Shown here in pieces: positions 8,825 to 18,282 of a stretch of DNA of 64,000 bases. Source of the stretch: Phnomibacter ginsenosidimutans (GTDB lineage: Bacteria; Bacteroidota; Bacteroidia; Chitinophagales; Chitinophagaceae). The stretch covers positions 1,663,501 to 1,727,500 of the forward strand of contig NZ_CP046566.1 in NCBI RefSeq assembly GCF_009740285.1, given 5' to 3'. The position numbers and the translations under genes were made by a program. The notes below the pieces were generated by a model. The model searched no databases. It was not told the origin of the DNA and worked only from the letters and a program-made list of their open reading frames with translations. The first letter of the stretch is position 1. Every line of letters begins with the position of its first letter.

Positions 8825-10744
8825 TTATTCATTAGGAATCACAGGCAGTAAAATGCGGCTGGCCACGCCTTCGGTATGGTACAATTGAATGCTGGCCTTC
8901 TTAAAATCTTCGGGCTTTGCCTCGTAAATGTTGGTAAAGGTTTGCGGATTGCGGTCTACCAACGGGAACCAGCTGCTTTGCACCTGAATCACCAAACGAT
9001 GTCCTTTCTGGAAAACATGGGCCACATCAGGCAGGTAAAATTTCACCCGGGTAATTTTATTGGGCACAAACGGCTCTGGTGCTTCAAAACTGTTGCGGAA
9101 TTTGCCCCGCATAATTTCGCCCCGTACCAGCATTTGATAGCCGTTCATATCAGTAAGACCGCTGTATACCGTGTCGGCGCCTGATGTTGCTTTACTTACA
9201 TTATTAGGAAACTCATCAATGATTTTGACTACTAAATCAATATCGGTGGCATCGGTGCTCACCATCAAATCAGCATATACCGGACCGCCAAGTGTCAGGT
9301 TTTCTTTCAGTACTTCAGTCTTAAAAGTGAGTACATCTTTGCGGGCACTGGCAAAGCGTTGGTCGTTGGTCATGTACTCACGGGTTCTGCTTTCAATTAC
9401 GGTAGAACCTTCATGGGGCACCGGATTGGCCGGATCGCTTATGTAGCTGGTGAATGCTTTTTTGCCTTCGGGTTTTTCAGTGGGTTTAAGCGCTGCCGGC
9501 CGTTTGAAAGACAGCTTACCACCTGGCTGAAAAAACAGGGCTTGTTCTTGCATGTTTTTCACCGGCCATTCGTTGAATTGTTTCCATTCGTTGCTACCGC
9601 TAAAAAACACCGTGGCTTCGGCAATATCTGTAGCGGGTTTGTTGTTGAGGAAATGCTCGAAGAAGGGCAACTCAACATGCTGCTGATACCAGTAAGAAGT
9701 GTTGCTGCCAAACTTCACTGCACCAAGGTAGCTACCATTACTCCGTCCACCCCAGGCGCCATGAAACCAAGGCCCCATGGTTATTTTGTTGTAATGACGG
9801 GGATTGGCAGTTTCAATAGCCTTGTACAAATTCCAAGCACCAAAGCAATCTTCGGCATCGTAAGTACCGCCTACTACCAGCATAGCGGGTTGTAAATTGT
9901 TGACCGCTTTGCGGGCATCCCTTGCCTGCCAAAATTCATTGTACACGGGGTGTTTCATCAGGGTGTTCCAAAAAGCGATGCTGTCGCCCAGATAACGGTT
10001 GTTGAATGCGGGCAAGGGGCCTGTTTCGAGGTAAAACTTGTAAGCGTCTTTTTCTGTACGCTGATAGCCTGGATTGTAGCGGGTAACAGGCTGGGGGCGG
10101 GGTACACCAAATCCTTTGTAAAATTCGAAACCATCAAACAACATAAATGCGCCGTTGTGATGAAAATCGTCGCCCATAAACCAATCGGTTACAGGGGCCT
10201 GTGGCGAAACTGCTTTCAACGCTGGATGATGGCTGGCCGCAGCCATGGTGCTGTAAAAACCCGGGTAGGAAATGCCGAAAACACCCACTTTACCATTGTT
10301 GCCCGGCAGGTATTTTACCAGCCAGTCAATAGCGTCGTAAGTGTCGCTGGCTTCATCCGTTTCTTCGCCTTTTTTATTAGGGTTAAATGGACGAACATCT
10401 TCAAACTGACCTTCGCTCATGTATCGGCCACGTACATCCTGAAAAACAATGATGTATTTTTTCATGGCGTACAAACCATGGTTCGTATTCCAGATGGCCC
10501 GAAACTTATCTACGCCATAAGGGGCACAACTGTACGGAGTTCGGGTGAGCAAAATGGGATGCCGCTCTGCCGAGTCTTTTGGAATGTAAATAGAGGTAAA
10601 CAGGCGAATGCCATCCCGCATCGGAATCATTTTTTCCTGCTTCACATAGTTGTTGGCAATAAAGGCGGAGTCGGCCATAAAGGGCTGTGCCCAACTGTTG
10701 GCTGCTATGCAAAGCAGCAAGAGCATCATGAAATTTTTTCTCAT
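8825..10744 (-). CDS. CocE/NonD-family secreted hydrolase (S15 type)
   Basis: Alpha/beta hydrolase of the X-Pro dipeptidyl-peptidase/cocaine esterase group, with a C-terminal jelly-roll domain. Starting at MRKNFMMLLLLC gives a signal peptide cleaved after NSWAQ, so it acts in the periplasm or outside. The catalytic serine is in GISYPGF near residue 165; the oxyanion-side region QDVRGRYMSEG precedes it. The C-terminal third contains FYLPDVAHVFQKGHRLVIQVQSS, the jelly-roll domain pattern. True activity (peptidase, acylase, glutaryl-7-ACA-like) cannot be decided. An upstream ATG three codons earlier is possible. Confidence 0.87.
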   Translation of the reverse strand: MRKNFMMLLLLCIAANSWAQPFMADSAFIANNYVKQEKMIPMRDGIRLFTSIYIPKDSAERHPILLTRTPYSCAPYGVDKFRAIWNTNHGLYAMKKYIIVFQDVRGRYMSEGQFEDVRPFNPNKKGEETDEASDTYDAIDWLVKYLPGNNGKVGVFGISYPGFYSTMAAASHHPALKAVSPQAPVTDWFMGDDFHHNGAFMLFDGFEFYKGFGVPRPQPVTRYNPGYQRTEKDAYKFYLETGPLPAFNNRYLGDSIAFWNTLMKHPVYNEFWQARDARKAVNNLQPAMLVVGGTYDAEDCFGAWNLYKAIETANPRHYNKITMGPWFHGAWGGRSNGSYLGAVKFGSNTSYWYQQHVELPFFEHFLNNKPATDIAEATVFFSGSNEWKQFNEWPVKNMQEQALFFQPGGKLSFKRPAALKPTEKPEGKKAFTSYISDPANPVPHEGSTVIESRTREYMTNDQRFASARKDVLTFKTEVLKENLTLGGPVYADLMVSTDATDIDLVVKIIDEFPNNVSKATSGADTVYSGLTDMNGYQMLVRGEIMRGKFRNSFEAPEPFVPNKITRVKFYLPDVAHVFQKGHRLVIQVQSSWFPLVDRNPQTFTNIYEAKPEDFKKASIQLYHTEGVASRILLPVIPNE

Positions 10745-10786
10745 ATTGGTCAAGATAATGCTGGATTAAATACCTGCCGCCAGCGC

Positions 10787-10816
10787 ATAAAAAAAACCGG
10801 AGCAAGTCCGGTTTTT
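10787..10816 (-). terminator. Terminator after the 2H phosphoesterase gene
   Basis: ACCGGA / TCCGGT stem (10796-10812) with an A run at 10789-10795, which reads as a T run on the minus strand, and a short T run on the plus side. It closes the pfkA-pyk-2H unit. Confidence 0.75.
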
Positions 10817-10826
10817 CTGACGTTCG

Positions 10827-11519
10827 TTATACAACATTCCAGTTGCCGTGATCGAGTTTTACGAGTCGCAACTCTTTTGCATCAAACTGTTCGGCAAATG
10901 AACCCTGTGCTTCAAAATAAGCTTTTGCTTCCTGCAATTTTCCTTCTGGAATATCACGGGTGGCAATGGTAACATGTGGATTGAAAGGAGGCTTCATACC
11001 AAAAATGATAGAAGGAAACTGATCGGTAAATTCCTGCATGCATTCTTGCTCCAGCTGCAACAATTGCTGGTTTGGTGCCACATCTATAAACAATACACGG
11101 TCGCCGAAATTGCCGTAGCCATTGAGGTCTACGGTAAATGGTGCAATACCGATATTGAAAGTGGTCACAAAATCGAGCAAGTTTTGCTGAAGATCTTCTT
11201 CTGCACGGAAAGGAGGAACAATGGTGATATGCGCAGGTGATTTACCCGCAGCCCTGCAACCGTATTGTTCAAACATGTATTCTTTCTGTGCTTTCACTTT
11301 TTCATTCAGCTCATCGGGGCAAATGAGGGCTACGTAATAAAGGGCAAAACCTTCTGGCAGTGGATTGCGTTTGGGACGAAAATCCTGCTGACCACGGGGG
11401 CGAAAGCCGCCACCACCACGATTGCCATATCCACCACGGCCACCGCCGCCACCTCTGTTATTGTCGCCGCGACCATAACCACCGCCGCCGCTTCTGTTTC
11501 CTCTGTTATTGTTATACAT
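10827..11519 (-). CDS. Gly/Arg-rich 2H phosphoesterase (2'-5' RNA ligase family)
   Basis: A 230-residue protein in two parts. Residues 1-45 are low-complexity Gly/Arg/Asn with GRG, RGG and GGRGG repeats, like RNA-binding RGG tails. Residues 55-230 form a 2H phosphoesterase domain with both catalytic motifs visible: H97-x-T99 (AHITI) and H182-x-T184 (PHVTI). Family members ligate or hydrolyse 2'-5' linkages or cyclic phosphates in RNA. It lies 4 bases behind pyk in the pfkA-pyk direction, so it is probably co-transcribed. The RGG-like extension is unusual for bacterial members. Confidence 0.78.
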   Translation of the reverse strand: MYNNNRGNRSGGGGYGRGDNNRGGGGGRGGYGNRGGGGFRPRGQQDFRPKRNPLPEGFALYYVALICPDELNEKVKAQKEYMFEQYGCRAAGKSPAHITIVPPFRAEEDLQQNLLDFVTTFNIGIAPFTVDLNGYGNFGDRVLFIDVAPNQQLLQLEQECMQEFTDQFPSIIFGMKPPFNPHVTIATRDIPEGKLQEAKAYFEAQGSFAEQFDAKELRLVKLDHGNWNVV

Positions 11520-11523
11520 GGGT

Positions 11524-13013
11524 TTAGCTTACTCTTGTTACTTTAATTACGTTGGTTGGCAGATGCGGATCTACCGGCGTACTTCCGGTATTGATGACTA
11601 CATCGCCATTTTTGATATAGCCGCGTTGCTTGAGAATATCAATCTGATCACCAATGATATCATCGAGGCTTTCCTCTTCGGCATAGTAAAAGGCACGTAC
11701 ACCCCAACTTAAACTCAACTGTGGCACCAGGCTGGTTTCTTTTGTGAAAATATACAAAGGTGCCTTGGGGCGATAGCTGCTCAGCATAAAGGCAGTGTAA
11801 CCACTCTGTGTCATACCAATTAACGCATCTGCATTTACGTCGAGAGCCATTTTACAGGCATTGTAGCAAATAGCATCGCTTAAGAAAGAGGGTGAATGCG
11901 GTTGAGGCTTCATCATTTCTTCGCGGTCGTACTGGTATGCAGTAGCTTCAATTTCCTTGATAATCTTGGTCATGGTTTCTACCACCAGCACGGGGTGCTC
12001 ACCGGTAGCAGTTTCGCCGCTCAGCATTACTGCATCGGCGCCTTCCAAAACGGCGTTGGCCACGTCGGTAATTTCGCTACGGTTTGGTTTTACCCTGTCA
12101 ATCATGCTTTCCATCATTTGGGTAGCTACAATCACGGGCTTAGCTCTATGCATGCACTTTCTGATCGATCTTTCTGAATCATGGGTACTTTTTCAACCGG
12201 CATTTCTACACCCAAATCGCCACGGGCAATCATAATGGCATCACTTTCCAAAATGATGTCACGGATGTTGGTGATGGCTTCAGGCTTTTCAATCTTAGCA
12301 ATGATTTTAGTCTTACTCTTTTTCTCGTCGAGCTTGCTGCGCAAAATAACCAGGTCTTTTACACTCCGTACAAACGAAAGGGCAACCCAGTCGAGCTTTT
12401 GCTCAATGATGAATTCCAAATCAGCCAAATCTTTGTCTGTCAGTGCTGGCAAAGAGATTTTTGTATCGGGCAGGTTGATGCCTTTTTTGCTGGACAAAAC
12501 ACCACCAATAGTCACTTCAACTTTTACGTCACCATTGCGTTCAATGGTTTTTACTACTACTTCGAGCTTACCATCGTCAATCAAAATTTTGTTGCCAATG
12601 GTAACGTCGCCAGCCAGGTTTGGATAGCTAACGTAGATTTTTTCTTTAGTACCCACACATTTCTCGTTGGTAAATGTGAGGATATCCCCCGGCGCTACAG
12701 GCAGCGCATTGTTTTCAATTTCACCTACCCGAAGTTTTGGGCCCTGCAAATCGCCAAGGATGGCAATTTCAAAAGGCTGTTCGCTATTGATGCGGTGAAT
12801 ATTGTCGATGATGGCTTTTTTATCCTCGTGGCTGCCATGCGAAAAGTTGAGTCGGAAAACATTTACACCCGCCTGACAGAGGCGAAGCATCGTGTCGTAA
12901 TCGGCTGATGCCGGGCCTACTGTGGCTACAATTTTTGTACGCTTATTGCTATGCTCAATACCAATTTGTTTGTCTTTACCGGTATAGGCATATTTCTCGC
13001 TGTGTCTGCTCAT
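11524..13013 (-). CDS. pyk: Pyruvate kinase (frameshifted)
   Basis: Converts phosphoenolpyruvate and ADP to pyruvate and ATP. The N-terminal reading frame (12132-13013) shows KIVATVGPAS, FRLNFSHGSHEDK, LGDLQGPKLRVG and the catalytic-site block IARGDLGVEMPVEKVPMIQK. The C-terminal frame (11524-12153) resumes with RAKPVIVATQMMESMI and SGETATGEHPV. The break is at about 12160: between MIQKD and RKCMHRAKP there are five bases where six are needed, so one base is missing. Restoring it gives 496 residues, normal length. Downstream of pfkA; a likely sequencing error rather than gene loss in a core glycolytic gene. Confidence 0.9.
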
Positions 13014-13067
13014 TGTTTGCTTAAATATTTATAAGGCTCTGATGATCAAAAATCGATGTTGATAGGC

Positions 13068-14048
13068 TTAGCTGGCCAGTATTTTTACAATCCGCAACCA
13101 CTCTTTGTTGAAGCGTTCTTTGGCCTTCACCGCATTGTCGAGCGGAAGATAATGCATTCGGTTGTTTACAATGCCCACCATCACATTGTGTTTGCCTTCC
13201 ATCAGGCATTCTACTGCGTGGTAGCCCATGCGGCTGGCTATCAAACGGTCGAGGCATGTAGGAGAGCCACCACGTTGGATGTGCCCCAAAATACAAACCC
13301 GCACATCGGCATTGGGCAGTCGTTCTTTTACCATTTTGCCTACTTCATCGCCACCTCCTGTGTCGTCGCCTTCGGCTACAACAATCAGGTTTACAAGTTT
13401 GCGGCGCTTTTCTTTTTCTGTAAGTCCGGCAATAATTTCTTCTACGTTCGTTTTGGTTTCGGGAATGAGGATATGCTCTGCACCGGTAGCAATACCACTG
13501 TGCAAGGCAATGTATCCGGCATCGCGGCCCATCACTTCTACAATAAACAAACGGTCGTGGGCATCTGCTGTATCACGAATTTTATCGATGGCACGTACGG
13601 CCGTATTTACTGCGGTATCAAAACCAATGGTAAAATCGGTACCGGCCATGTCTTTATCAATGGTGCCGGGAATGCCAATGCAGGGGATATCGTATTCGTT
13701 GCTGAAAATTTGGGCGCCACGGAAACTACCGTCACCGCCAATAATCACCAGTCCGTCTATGCCATGTTTACGCAGATTGTCGTATGCAATTTTGCGGCCT
13801 TCTGGAGTCATGAACTCTTTACAACGGGCTGTTTTTAAAATGGTACCACCCCGCTGTATAATGTTGGCCACACTGCGGCTGTTCATTGGTTCAATATCAT
13901 CTTCCACCATGCCGGCATAGCCGCGGTGAATACCAAACACTTCAAGTCCGTAATGCAGGCCTGTACGAACCACGGCCCGGATGGCGGCGTTCATACCGGG
14001 GCTATCACCGCCGGATGTAAGAACACCTATTTTAGTTGGCTTATTCAT
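13068..14048 (-). CDS. pfkA: ATP-dependent 6-phosphofructokinase
   Basis: Phosphorylates fructose-6-phosphate in glycolysis. The 326 residues show all group-A motifs: GGDSPGMNAAIRA at the ATP site, GGDGSFRGA near residue 105, the substrate-binding PGTIDKDMAGTDFTIGFDTA with the catalytic aspartate, VMGRDAGYIAL, and GHIQRGGSP. The GGDGS motif suggests ATP rather than pyrophosphate as phosphoryl donor. It heads the pfkA-pyk-2H unit. The 229 bases upstream (14049-14277) hold no gene I can support. Confidence 0.95.
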   Translation of the reverse strand: MNKPTKIGVLTSGGDSPGMNAAIRAVVRTGLHYGLEVFGIHRGYAGMVEDDIEPMNSRSVANIIQRGGTILKTARCKEFMTPEGRKIAYDNLRKHGIDGLVIIGGDGSFRGAQIFSNEYDIPCIGIPGTIDKDMAGTDFTIGFDTAVNTAVRAIDKIRDTADAHDRLFIVEVMGRDAGYIALHSGIATGAEHILIPETKTNVEEIIAGLTEKEKRRKLVNLIVVAEGDDTGGGDEVGKMVKERLPNADVRVCILGHIQRGGSPTCLDRLIASRMGYHAVECLMEGKHNVMVGIVNNRMHYLPLDNAVKAKERFNKEWLRIVKILAS

Positions 14049-14277
14049 TGTATGTCGATTGCTTGTAATAAAGGTTGCTTTGCGTAGCTTCTACACAAAA
14101 GCAGGCAAAAATAGGATTTTGCAAGCTTTAGGCCGGCACGCAGCGTGCTGCTTCGGGGGGTAAACTTTGCACATTGCCTGCAAAATTTTGCGTGTGTGCT
14201 GCCAGTTTTTACCTGCAAACCTTGCCGGTATAAAAGTGCAATCGAAAATACAGCTTATTGATTATCAACGATTATAC

Positions 14278-14994
14278 TTATAAGCCTAATACCTGGCGCA
14301 TGGTGTAAATGCCTTTTTTGCCCGCCAAAAACTCTGCAGCCAATACTGCTCCTAAGGCAAACCCTTGCCTGCTATGGGCGGTATGCGTAATGGAAATATC
14401 ATCAATAGGAGAGCTGTAAGTGATGGTATGGGTACCGGGTGCCGGGTCAATCCGCTGGCTTTCGATATATAAGTCGGCAGGATTATCGCTGGGACTATTC
14501 ACCCAGCGGGCTTTTTCGGTGTACGATTCCATCACCTGTTCGGCCAGCGAAATGGCGGTACCACTGGGCGCATCCAGCTTGGCGCTGTGGTGAATTTCGG
14601 TGAGTTGCACGGCGTATTCCTTGTGCGGATGCATGAGCCGGGCCAAACTACGGTTGAGTTCAAAAAACAAATTGACACCCAAACTGAAGTTGCTGGCATG
14701 AATGAGACCGGCATTTTTGACGGTGCAAGCTTTTTCAATTTCTTCCTTGCGACTCAACCAGCCAGTAGAACCACACACCACGGGCGTACCGGCATCAAAG
14801 CAAGCCAGCATGTTGTGTACGGCGCTTTCCGGATTAGAAAATTCGATGGCCACATCTGCTTGTTGCAGGTTGGTATTGTTCAGGTCGTGCAGGTTGTCTT
14901 TATCAATAATCAACACTACCTGATGACCTCGGTCTAGCAGAATTTGCTCAATGGTTTTACCCATTTTTCCATAGCCAATGAGTGCTACTTTCAT
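14278..14994 (-). CDS. dapB: 4-hydroxy-tetrahydrodipicolinate reductase
   Basis: NAD(P)H-dependent step of lysine and meso-diaminopimelate synthesis. The 238 residues start with the dinucleotide loop GYGKMGKTI. Substrate-binding and catalytic residues are in CGSTGW, IHASNFSLGVNLFF and the family signature EIHHSAKLDAPSGTA near residue 150. The C-terminus has HTAHSRQGFALGAVLAA. It is the last gene of the parA-parB-DUF5683-dapB minus-strand group, 16 bases after DUF5683. Confidence 0.95.
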   Translation of the reverse strand: MKVALIGYGKMGKTIEQILLDRGHQVVLIIDKDNLHDLNNTNLQQADVAIEFSNPESAVHNMLACFDAGTPVVCGSTGWLSRKEEIEKACTVKNAGLIHASNFSLGVNLFFELNRSLARLMHPHKEYAVQLTEIHHSAKLDAPSGTAISLAEQVMESYTEKARWVNSPSDNPADLYIESQRIDPAPGTHTITYSSPIDDISITHTAHSRQGFALGAVLAAEFLAGKKGIYTMRQVLGL

Positions 14995-15010
14995 AATGCG
15001 ATTGCTGTAT

Positions 15011-15694
15011 TTATCGGGTGATAACGGAAGCGTATTTAGGCTTGTTGTTTTTGGGGCGCAGCACCAATTGAAAGCCCGTTGTTTTTTGTACAGGATTGTA
15101 TTGTGGCGAAATGCGCATACTCAGGTTGTCGCTTACATCAAAATCACGGAGGTTGGCAAATACTGTGGCATCGGCTACATTGAGGCCCCAGGCTATCAGA
15201 AAAGCCACTGCACTGTAATCTACATTGCGGCGGTATTCATCGCGGTAGCGTTTGATGGTATTGGGATAGGGCGCCAGCGGTTGCAGGTACTCCGGCAGTA
15301 AGGCGTTGTTGGCAGGATCGCTGTCGGTTACAATAATGTAGGCATCTTTCAGCTGACGGTACAGCTTAATATTGTCGAAAAAAAGGTAAGCGGGAATACC
15401 AATGGCGGCATACACAAAGGGTATTTTCCAGGCTTGCCGGTTGCTGGCCTGGCCCCAGCCCGGCAAAATAGCCGAGCGGCGGGTAACCCGGCGGATTTGC
15501 TTTTTGCGGAGCGAATCGGCAACGTAGGCTGAATCGGGTGCTGGTTTTTGGTTGACAGGAGCACCCGCTACTGTAGCAGCAGTGTCGGCCACCGCCGGTG
15601 AAGGCGTCGGCTTTTTGGATTGTGCAATGCCCAACAGGCATAAGCACAACAGCAGCCCTGTGAGCCAGAGTGGTTTATTGAACTTTGACGCCAA
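15011..15694 (-). CDS. DUF5683-domain membrane protein
   Basis: About 227-residue envelope protein of unknown function common beside parB and dapB in Bacteroidota. No ATG exists near the N-terminus; a TTG at 15694 gives a signal-like segment WLTGLLLCLCLLGIAQ and is the best start, overlapping the end of parB by 20 bases. The middle contains SAILPGWGQASNRQAWKIPFVYA and AYLFFDN, the DUF5683 core with two hydrophobic stretches, and a further segment VAFLIAWGLNVADA. A proline/alanine-rich linker follows the signal. Start is uncertain. Confidence 0.72.
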   Translation of the reverse strand: MASKFNKPLWLTGLLLCLCLLGIAQSKKPTPSPAVADTAATVAGAPVNQKPAPDSAYVADSLRKKQIRRVTRRSAILPGWGQASNRQAWKIPFVYAAIGIPAYLFFDNIKLYRQLKDAYIIVTDSDPANNALLPEYLQPLAPYPNTIKRYRDEYRRNVDYSAVAFLIAWGLNVADATVFANLRDFDVSDNLSMRISPQYNPVQKTTGFQLVLRPKNNKPKYASVITR

Positions 15695-16598
15695 CGATGT
15701 CGAGGATTTTATTGAGCTCCTGAAGCGAATAATATTCGATGGTAATGGCTCCAACACCAGATTTGGCATGCTTCATCATCACTTTGGTTCCGAAATGAGA
15801 GGCTAAGTTATCTTCCAATCTTTTGTACGCCGGAGGCAGATTGTTTTTTGCAGCAGCTTTAACAGCCGGCTTGGCGTTTTTGTAAATGTTGCGTACCAAT
15901 TCTTCTGTTTGCCTTACAGACAAACCTTTGGCGGCCACTTCTTTAAAAATGAACAACTGCTTGTCTACTTCATCCACATTTACCAAGGCTCTGGCGTGAC
16001 CCATGCTAATGACGCTGGTACGTACCGCCACTTGCAAATCGGGTGGGAGTTTCAGCAGGCGAACATAGTTGGCCACGGTGCTCCGTTCTTTACCCATGCG
16101 TTCGGCTACTTCTTCCTGCGTGTAATGCAGCTCATCCATTAGCCGCTTGTAGCTCAGCGCTATTTCAATGGCGTTCAGGTCTTCCCGCTGCAGGTTTTCT
16201 AACAGCGATAGTTCGAGCAGTTGCTTGTCGTTGCCTTCACGAACGTACACGGGCACATCAGTCAGGCCCGCAATTTTTGACGCCCTGAAACGACGTTCGC
16301 CGGCAATGAGGCGGTATTTATTGCCCGGACCGGCCATTTTGGCTACAGTCAGCGGCTGTATGATATCATGAATTTTGATGCTGGCCGCTAACTCCTGCAA
16401 GGCCTGCTCATCAAAATCGCGGCGGGGCTGCTTGGGGTTTACCTCAATATCTGCCAGGGGTATACGAGTAATGCCAGTGGACTTTTGCACCACTTCTTCC
16501 TTCAGATGGCCGTCTTTGGTTTTCAGGTCGGAATCGATATTGCTCAGCAGGCTGCGCAGGCCTTTGCCAATCATGGCTTTCTGATCTGTCTTACTCAT
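15675..16598 (-). CDS. parB: Chromosome-partitioning protein ParB
   Basis: CTP-dependent DNA clamp that binds parS sites and works with ParA in chromosome segregation. Starting at MSKTDQKAMIGKGLRSLL gives 307 residues. The N-terminal CTP-binding domain has IPLADIEVNPKQPRRDFDE and the GERRFRASK motif near residue 106; the central helix-turn-helix region reads YTQEEVAERMGKERSTVANYVRLL; the C-terminal part is the dimerisation domain. An earlier ATG 13 codons upstream is less likely. The 75-base gap to parA is short, so parA-parB are one unit. Confidence 0.93.
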   Translation of the reverse strand: MSKTDQKAMIGKGLRSLLSNIDSDLKTKDGHLKEEVVQKSTGITRIPLADIEVNPKQPRRDFDEQALQELAASIKIHDIIQPLTVAKMAGPGNKYRLIAGERRFRASKIAGLTDVPVYVREGNDKQLLELSLLENLQREDLNAIEIALSYKRLMDELHYTQEEVAERMGKERSTVANYVRLLKLPPDLQVAVRTSVISMGHARALVNVDEVDKQLFIFKEVAAKGLSVRQTEELVRNIYKNAKPAVKAAAKNNLPPAYKRLEDNLASHFGTKVMMKHAKSGVGAITIEYYSLQELNKILDIVGVKVQ

Positions 16599-16673
16599 GT
16601 TGTATACTCTTGGGGGACGGCAAAAGTACGGCCACAAAGGGTTTGTGCCGCTATAAAATATCCGGGTAAAAGA

Positions 16674-17474
16674 CTACAGAATGTAGCGGTCTTCTTCCGA
16701 AATTTTGGTCATGTTGTTTTTCTGCAACACTTCCTTGGCCAGATTGAGATAATTGTTGGCGCCTTTGCTTTCGGCATCGTACAAAATCACCGGCTTGCCT
16801 ACGCTGGGGGCTTCGCTCAGACGGGTGTTGCGGTGAATGATGGTTTCGAAAACGAGTGACTCAAAGTGACGGCGAACTTCGCTGACCACTTGGTTGCACA
16901 GGCGCAAACGGCCATCGTACATGGTCATCAAAATGCCTTCAATTTCCAACTGCGGATTGAGGCGGTTTTGTACAATCTTGATGGTATTGAGGAGCTTGCC
17001 CAAACCTTCGAGGGCAAAAAATTCTGTTTGTACAGGGATGGCCACTGAATCGGCAGCCACCAATGCATTTACAGTGATAAGGCCCAGCGAAGGGGAGCAG
17101 TCGATAACGATGAGGTCATATTTTTCCTGTAAGGGCTGCAGCAGTTGCTTCAGCACATTTTCGCGGTTGGGGTGGTTGATCATTTCTATTTCGGCACCCA
17201 CCAGATCGATGTGAGAAGGAATAAGGTCGAGGTTAGGAATATCTGTTTTGAGCACCACATCGGCTGCAGGTACATTGTTTACCAGACAGTCGTACAGGCT
17301 CAGGTTGATGTTTTGCAAATCGAAGCCTACACCAGTGGTGCTGTTGGCCTGTGGGTCGGCATCCACCAACAATGTTCTGTATTCCAATACGGCCAGGCTG
17401 GCCGCCAGGTTGATGGCCGTGGTGGTTTTACCAACACCGCCTTTCTGATTTGCTATACCAATCGTTCTTGCCAT
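16674..17474 (-). CDS. parA: Chromosome-partitioning ATPase ParA
   Basis: Walker-type ATPase (Soj/ParA) of 266 residues that binds DNA non-specifically and moves ParB complexes. The deviant Walker A motif [16 protein letters not shown] starts at residue 11, switch I region is [14 protein letters not shown], and Walker B is [18 protein letters not shown] near residue 125. Upstream of parB in the same direction. No frame problems. Confidence 0.95.
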   Translation of the reverse strand: MARTIGIANQKGGVGKTTTAINLAASLAVLEYRTLLVDADPQANSTTGVGFDLQNINLSLYDCLVNNVPAADVVLKTDIPNLDLIPSHIDLVGAEIEMINHPNRENVLKQLLQPLQEKYDLIVIDCSPSLGLITVNALVAADSVAIPVQTEFFALEGLGKLLNTIKIVQNRLNPQLEIEGILMTMYDGRLRLCNQVVSEVRRHFESLVFETIIHRNTRLSEAPSVGKPVILYDAESKGANNYLNLAKEVLQKNNMTKISEEDRYIL

Positions 17475-17510
17475 TGTAATCCGCCTCTTCCTTGCTTATT
17501 GCTGTTGATA

Positions 17511-18191
17511 TTAAAGTTCAATTGTTTCGCCAATTGCTGGCAGGGTGAGTGTGATGTTTTTGCTGGCGAAAGCCTGTGTGGCTGCCGCTTTGTCTACCAC
17601 AATGTAGCCAAAGGTATCGTAATGCACCCCTACCACCTGCGTGGTTTTTACCCACTCCGCAGCAATGGCTGCATCACTGGCACCCATGGTGAAATTATCG
17701 CCGATGGGAAGCACGGCAAATTTGATTTTTCCCCATAGGGGTATCAACTGCATGTCCATGGTGAGGGCCGTATCGCCGCTGTAGTAAAAATCGCCTTCGG
17801 TGCTGTTGATGATAAAACCCATGGGATTGCCGCCATAGCTGCCATCGGGCAGGCTGCTGCTGTGGTGCGCCACCACACATTTTACCGTTCCGAAATCAAA
17901 CTGGCGCTGACCGCCGGTGTTCATGGGGTGTACATTGTCATGACCCTGTTGGTTGAGCCAACCCATCAGTTCATAGGCACAAATGACGGTGGCATTGTTG
18001 GCCTTGGCTATTTCTACGGCATCGGCCACATGGTCCTGATGGGCATGCGACAGCAAAATGTAGTCGGCCTTAATGGCAGCTACATCTACCGAAGCAGCCA
18101 GCTCATTGTAGCGGATAAACGGATCGAACAACAGTTTTTTGCCTGCTGTTTCAACCAAAAAGCATGAATGACCGTAGTAAGTGAGTTTCAT
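17511..18191 (-). CDS. Metal-dependent hydrolase, UPF0173/MBL fold
   Basis: Metallo-beta-lactamase-fold hydrolase of 226 residues, substrate unknown. The start at MKLTYYGHSCFLVE is the typical first strand of the family; a longer form would add 19 residues with no homology. The metal motif HAHQDHV lies near residue 52, further ligands in HHSS and SGDTAL, and GVHYDTFG near the C-terminus. Gene lies 36 bases upstream of parA on the same strand, but no functional link is known. Confidence 0.87.
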   Translation of the reverse strand: MKLTYYGHSCFLVETAGKKLLFDPFIRYNELAASVDVAAIKADYILLSHAHQDHVADAVEIAKANNATVICAYELMGWLNQQGHDNVHPMNTGGQRQFDFGTVKCVVAHHSSSLPDGSYGGNPMGFIINSTEGDFYYSGDTALTMDMQLIPLWGKIKFAVLPIGDNFTMGASDAAIAAEWVKTTQVVGVHYDTFGYIVVDKAAATQAFASKNITLTLPAIGETIEL

Positions 18192-18282
18192 TGCTAATTT
18201 TTTTACATTTTTCTGTATACCCAAATGAATTGCGCTGCAAATATGCAACTTGCGGCCTGCAATTATAACAGCAACTCACATT

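Noticed and set aside
9950..10972. Plus-strand reading frame of 340 codons opposite the S15 hydrolase and 2H gene
   Set aside because: It spans two real genes and a terminator on the other strand, and no domain or start signal supports it.
11524..13013. Programmed frameshifting in pyk
   Set aside because: No slippery heptamer or downstream pseudoknot is seen and the missing base is not in a slip run; a sequence error is simpler.
14049..14277. Possible small RNA or riboswitch between dapB and pfkA
   Set aside because: No lysine-riboswitch or other stable conserved pattern could be recognised by eye, only AT- and GC-rich patches.
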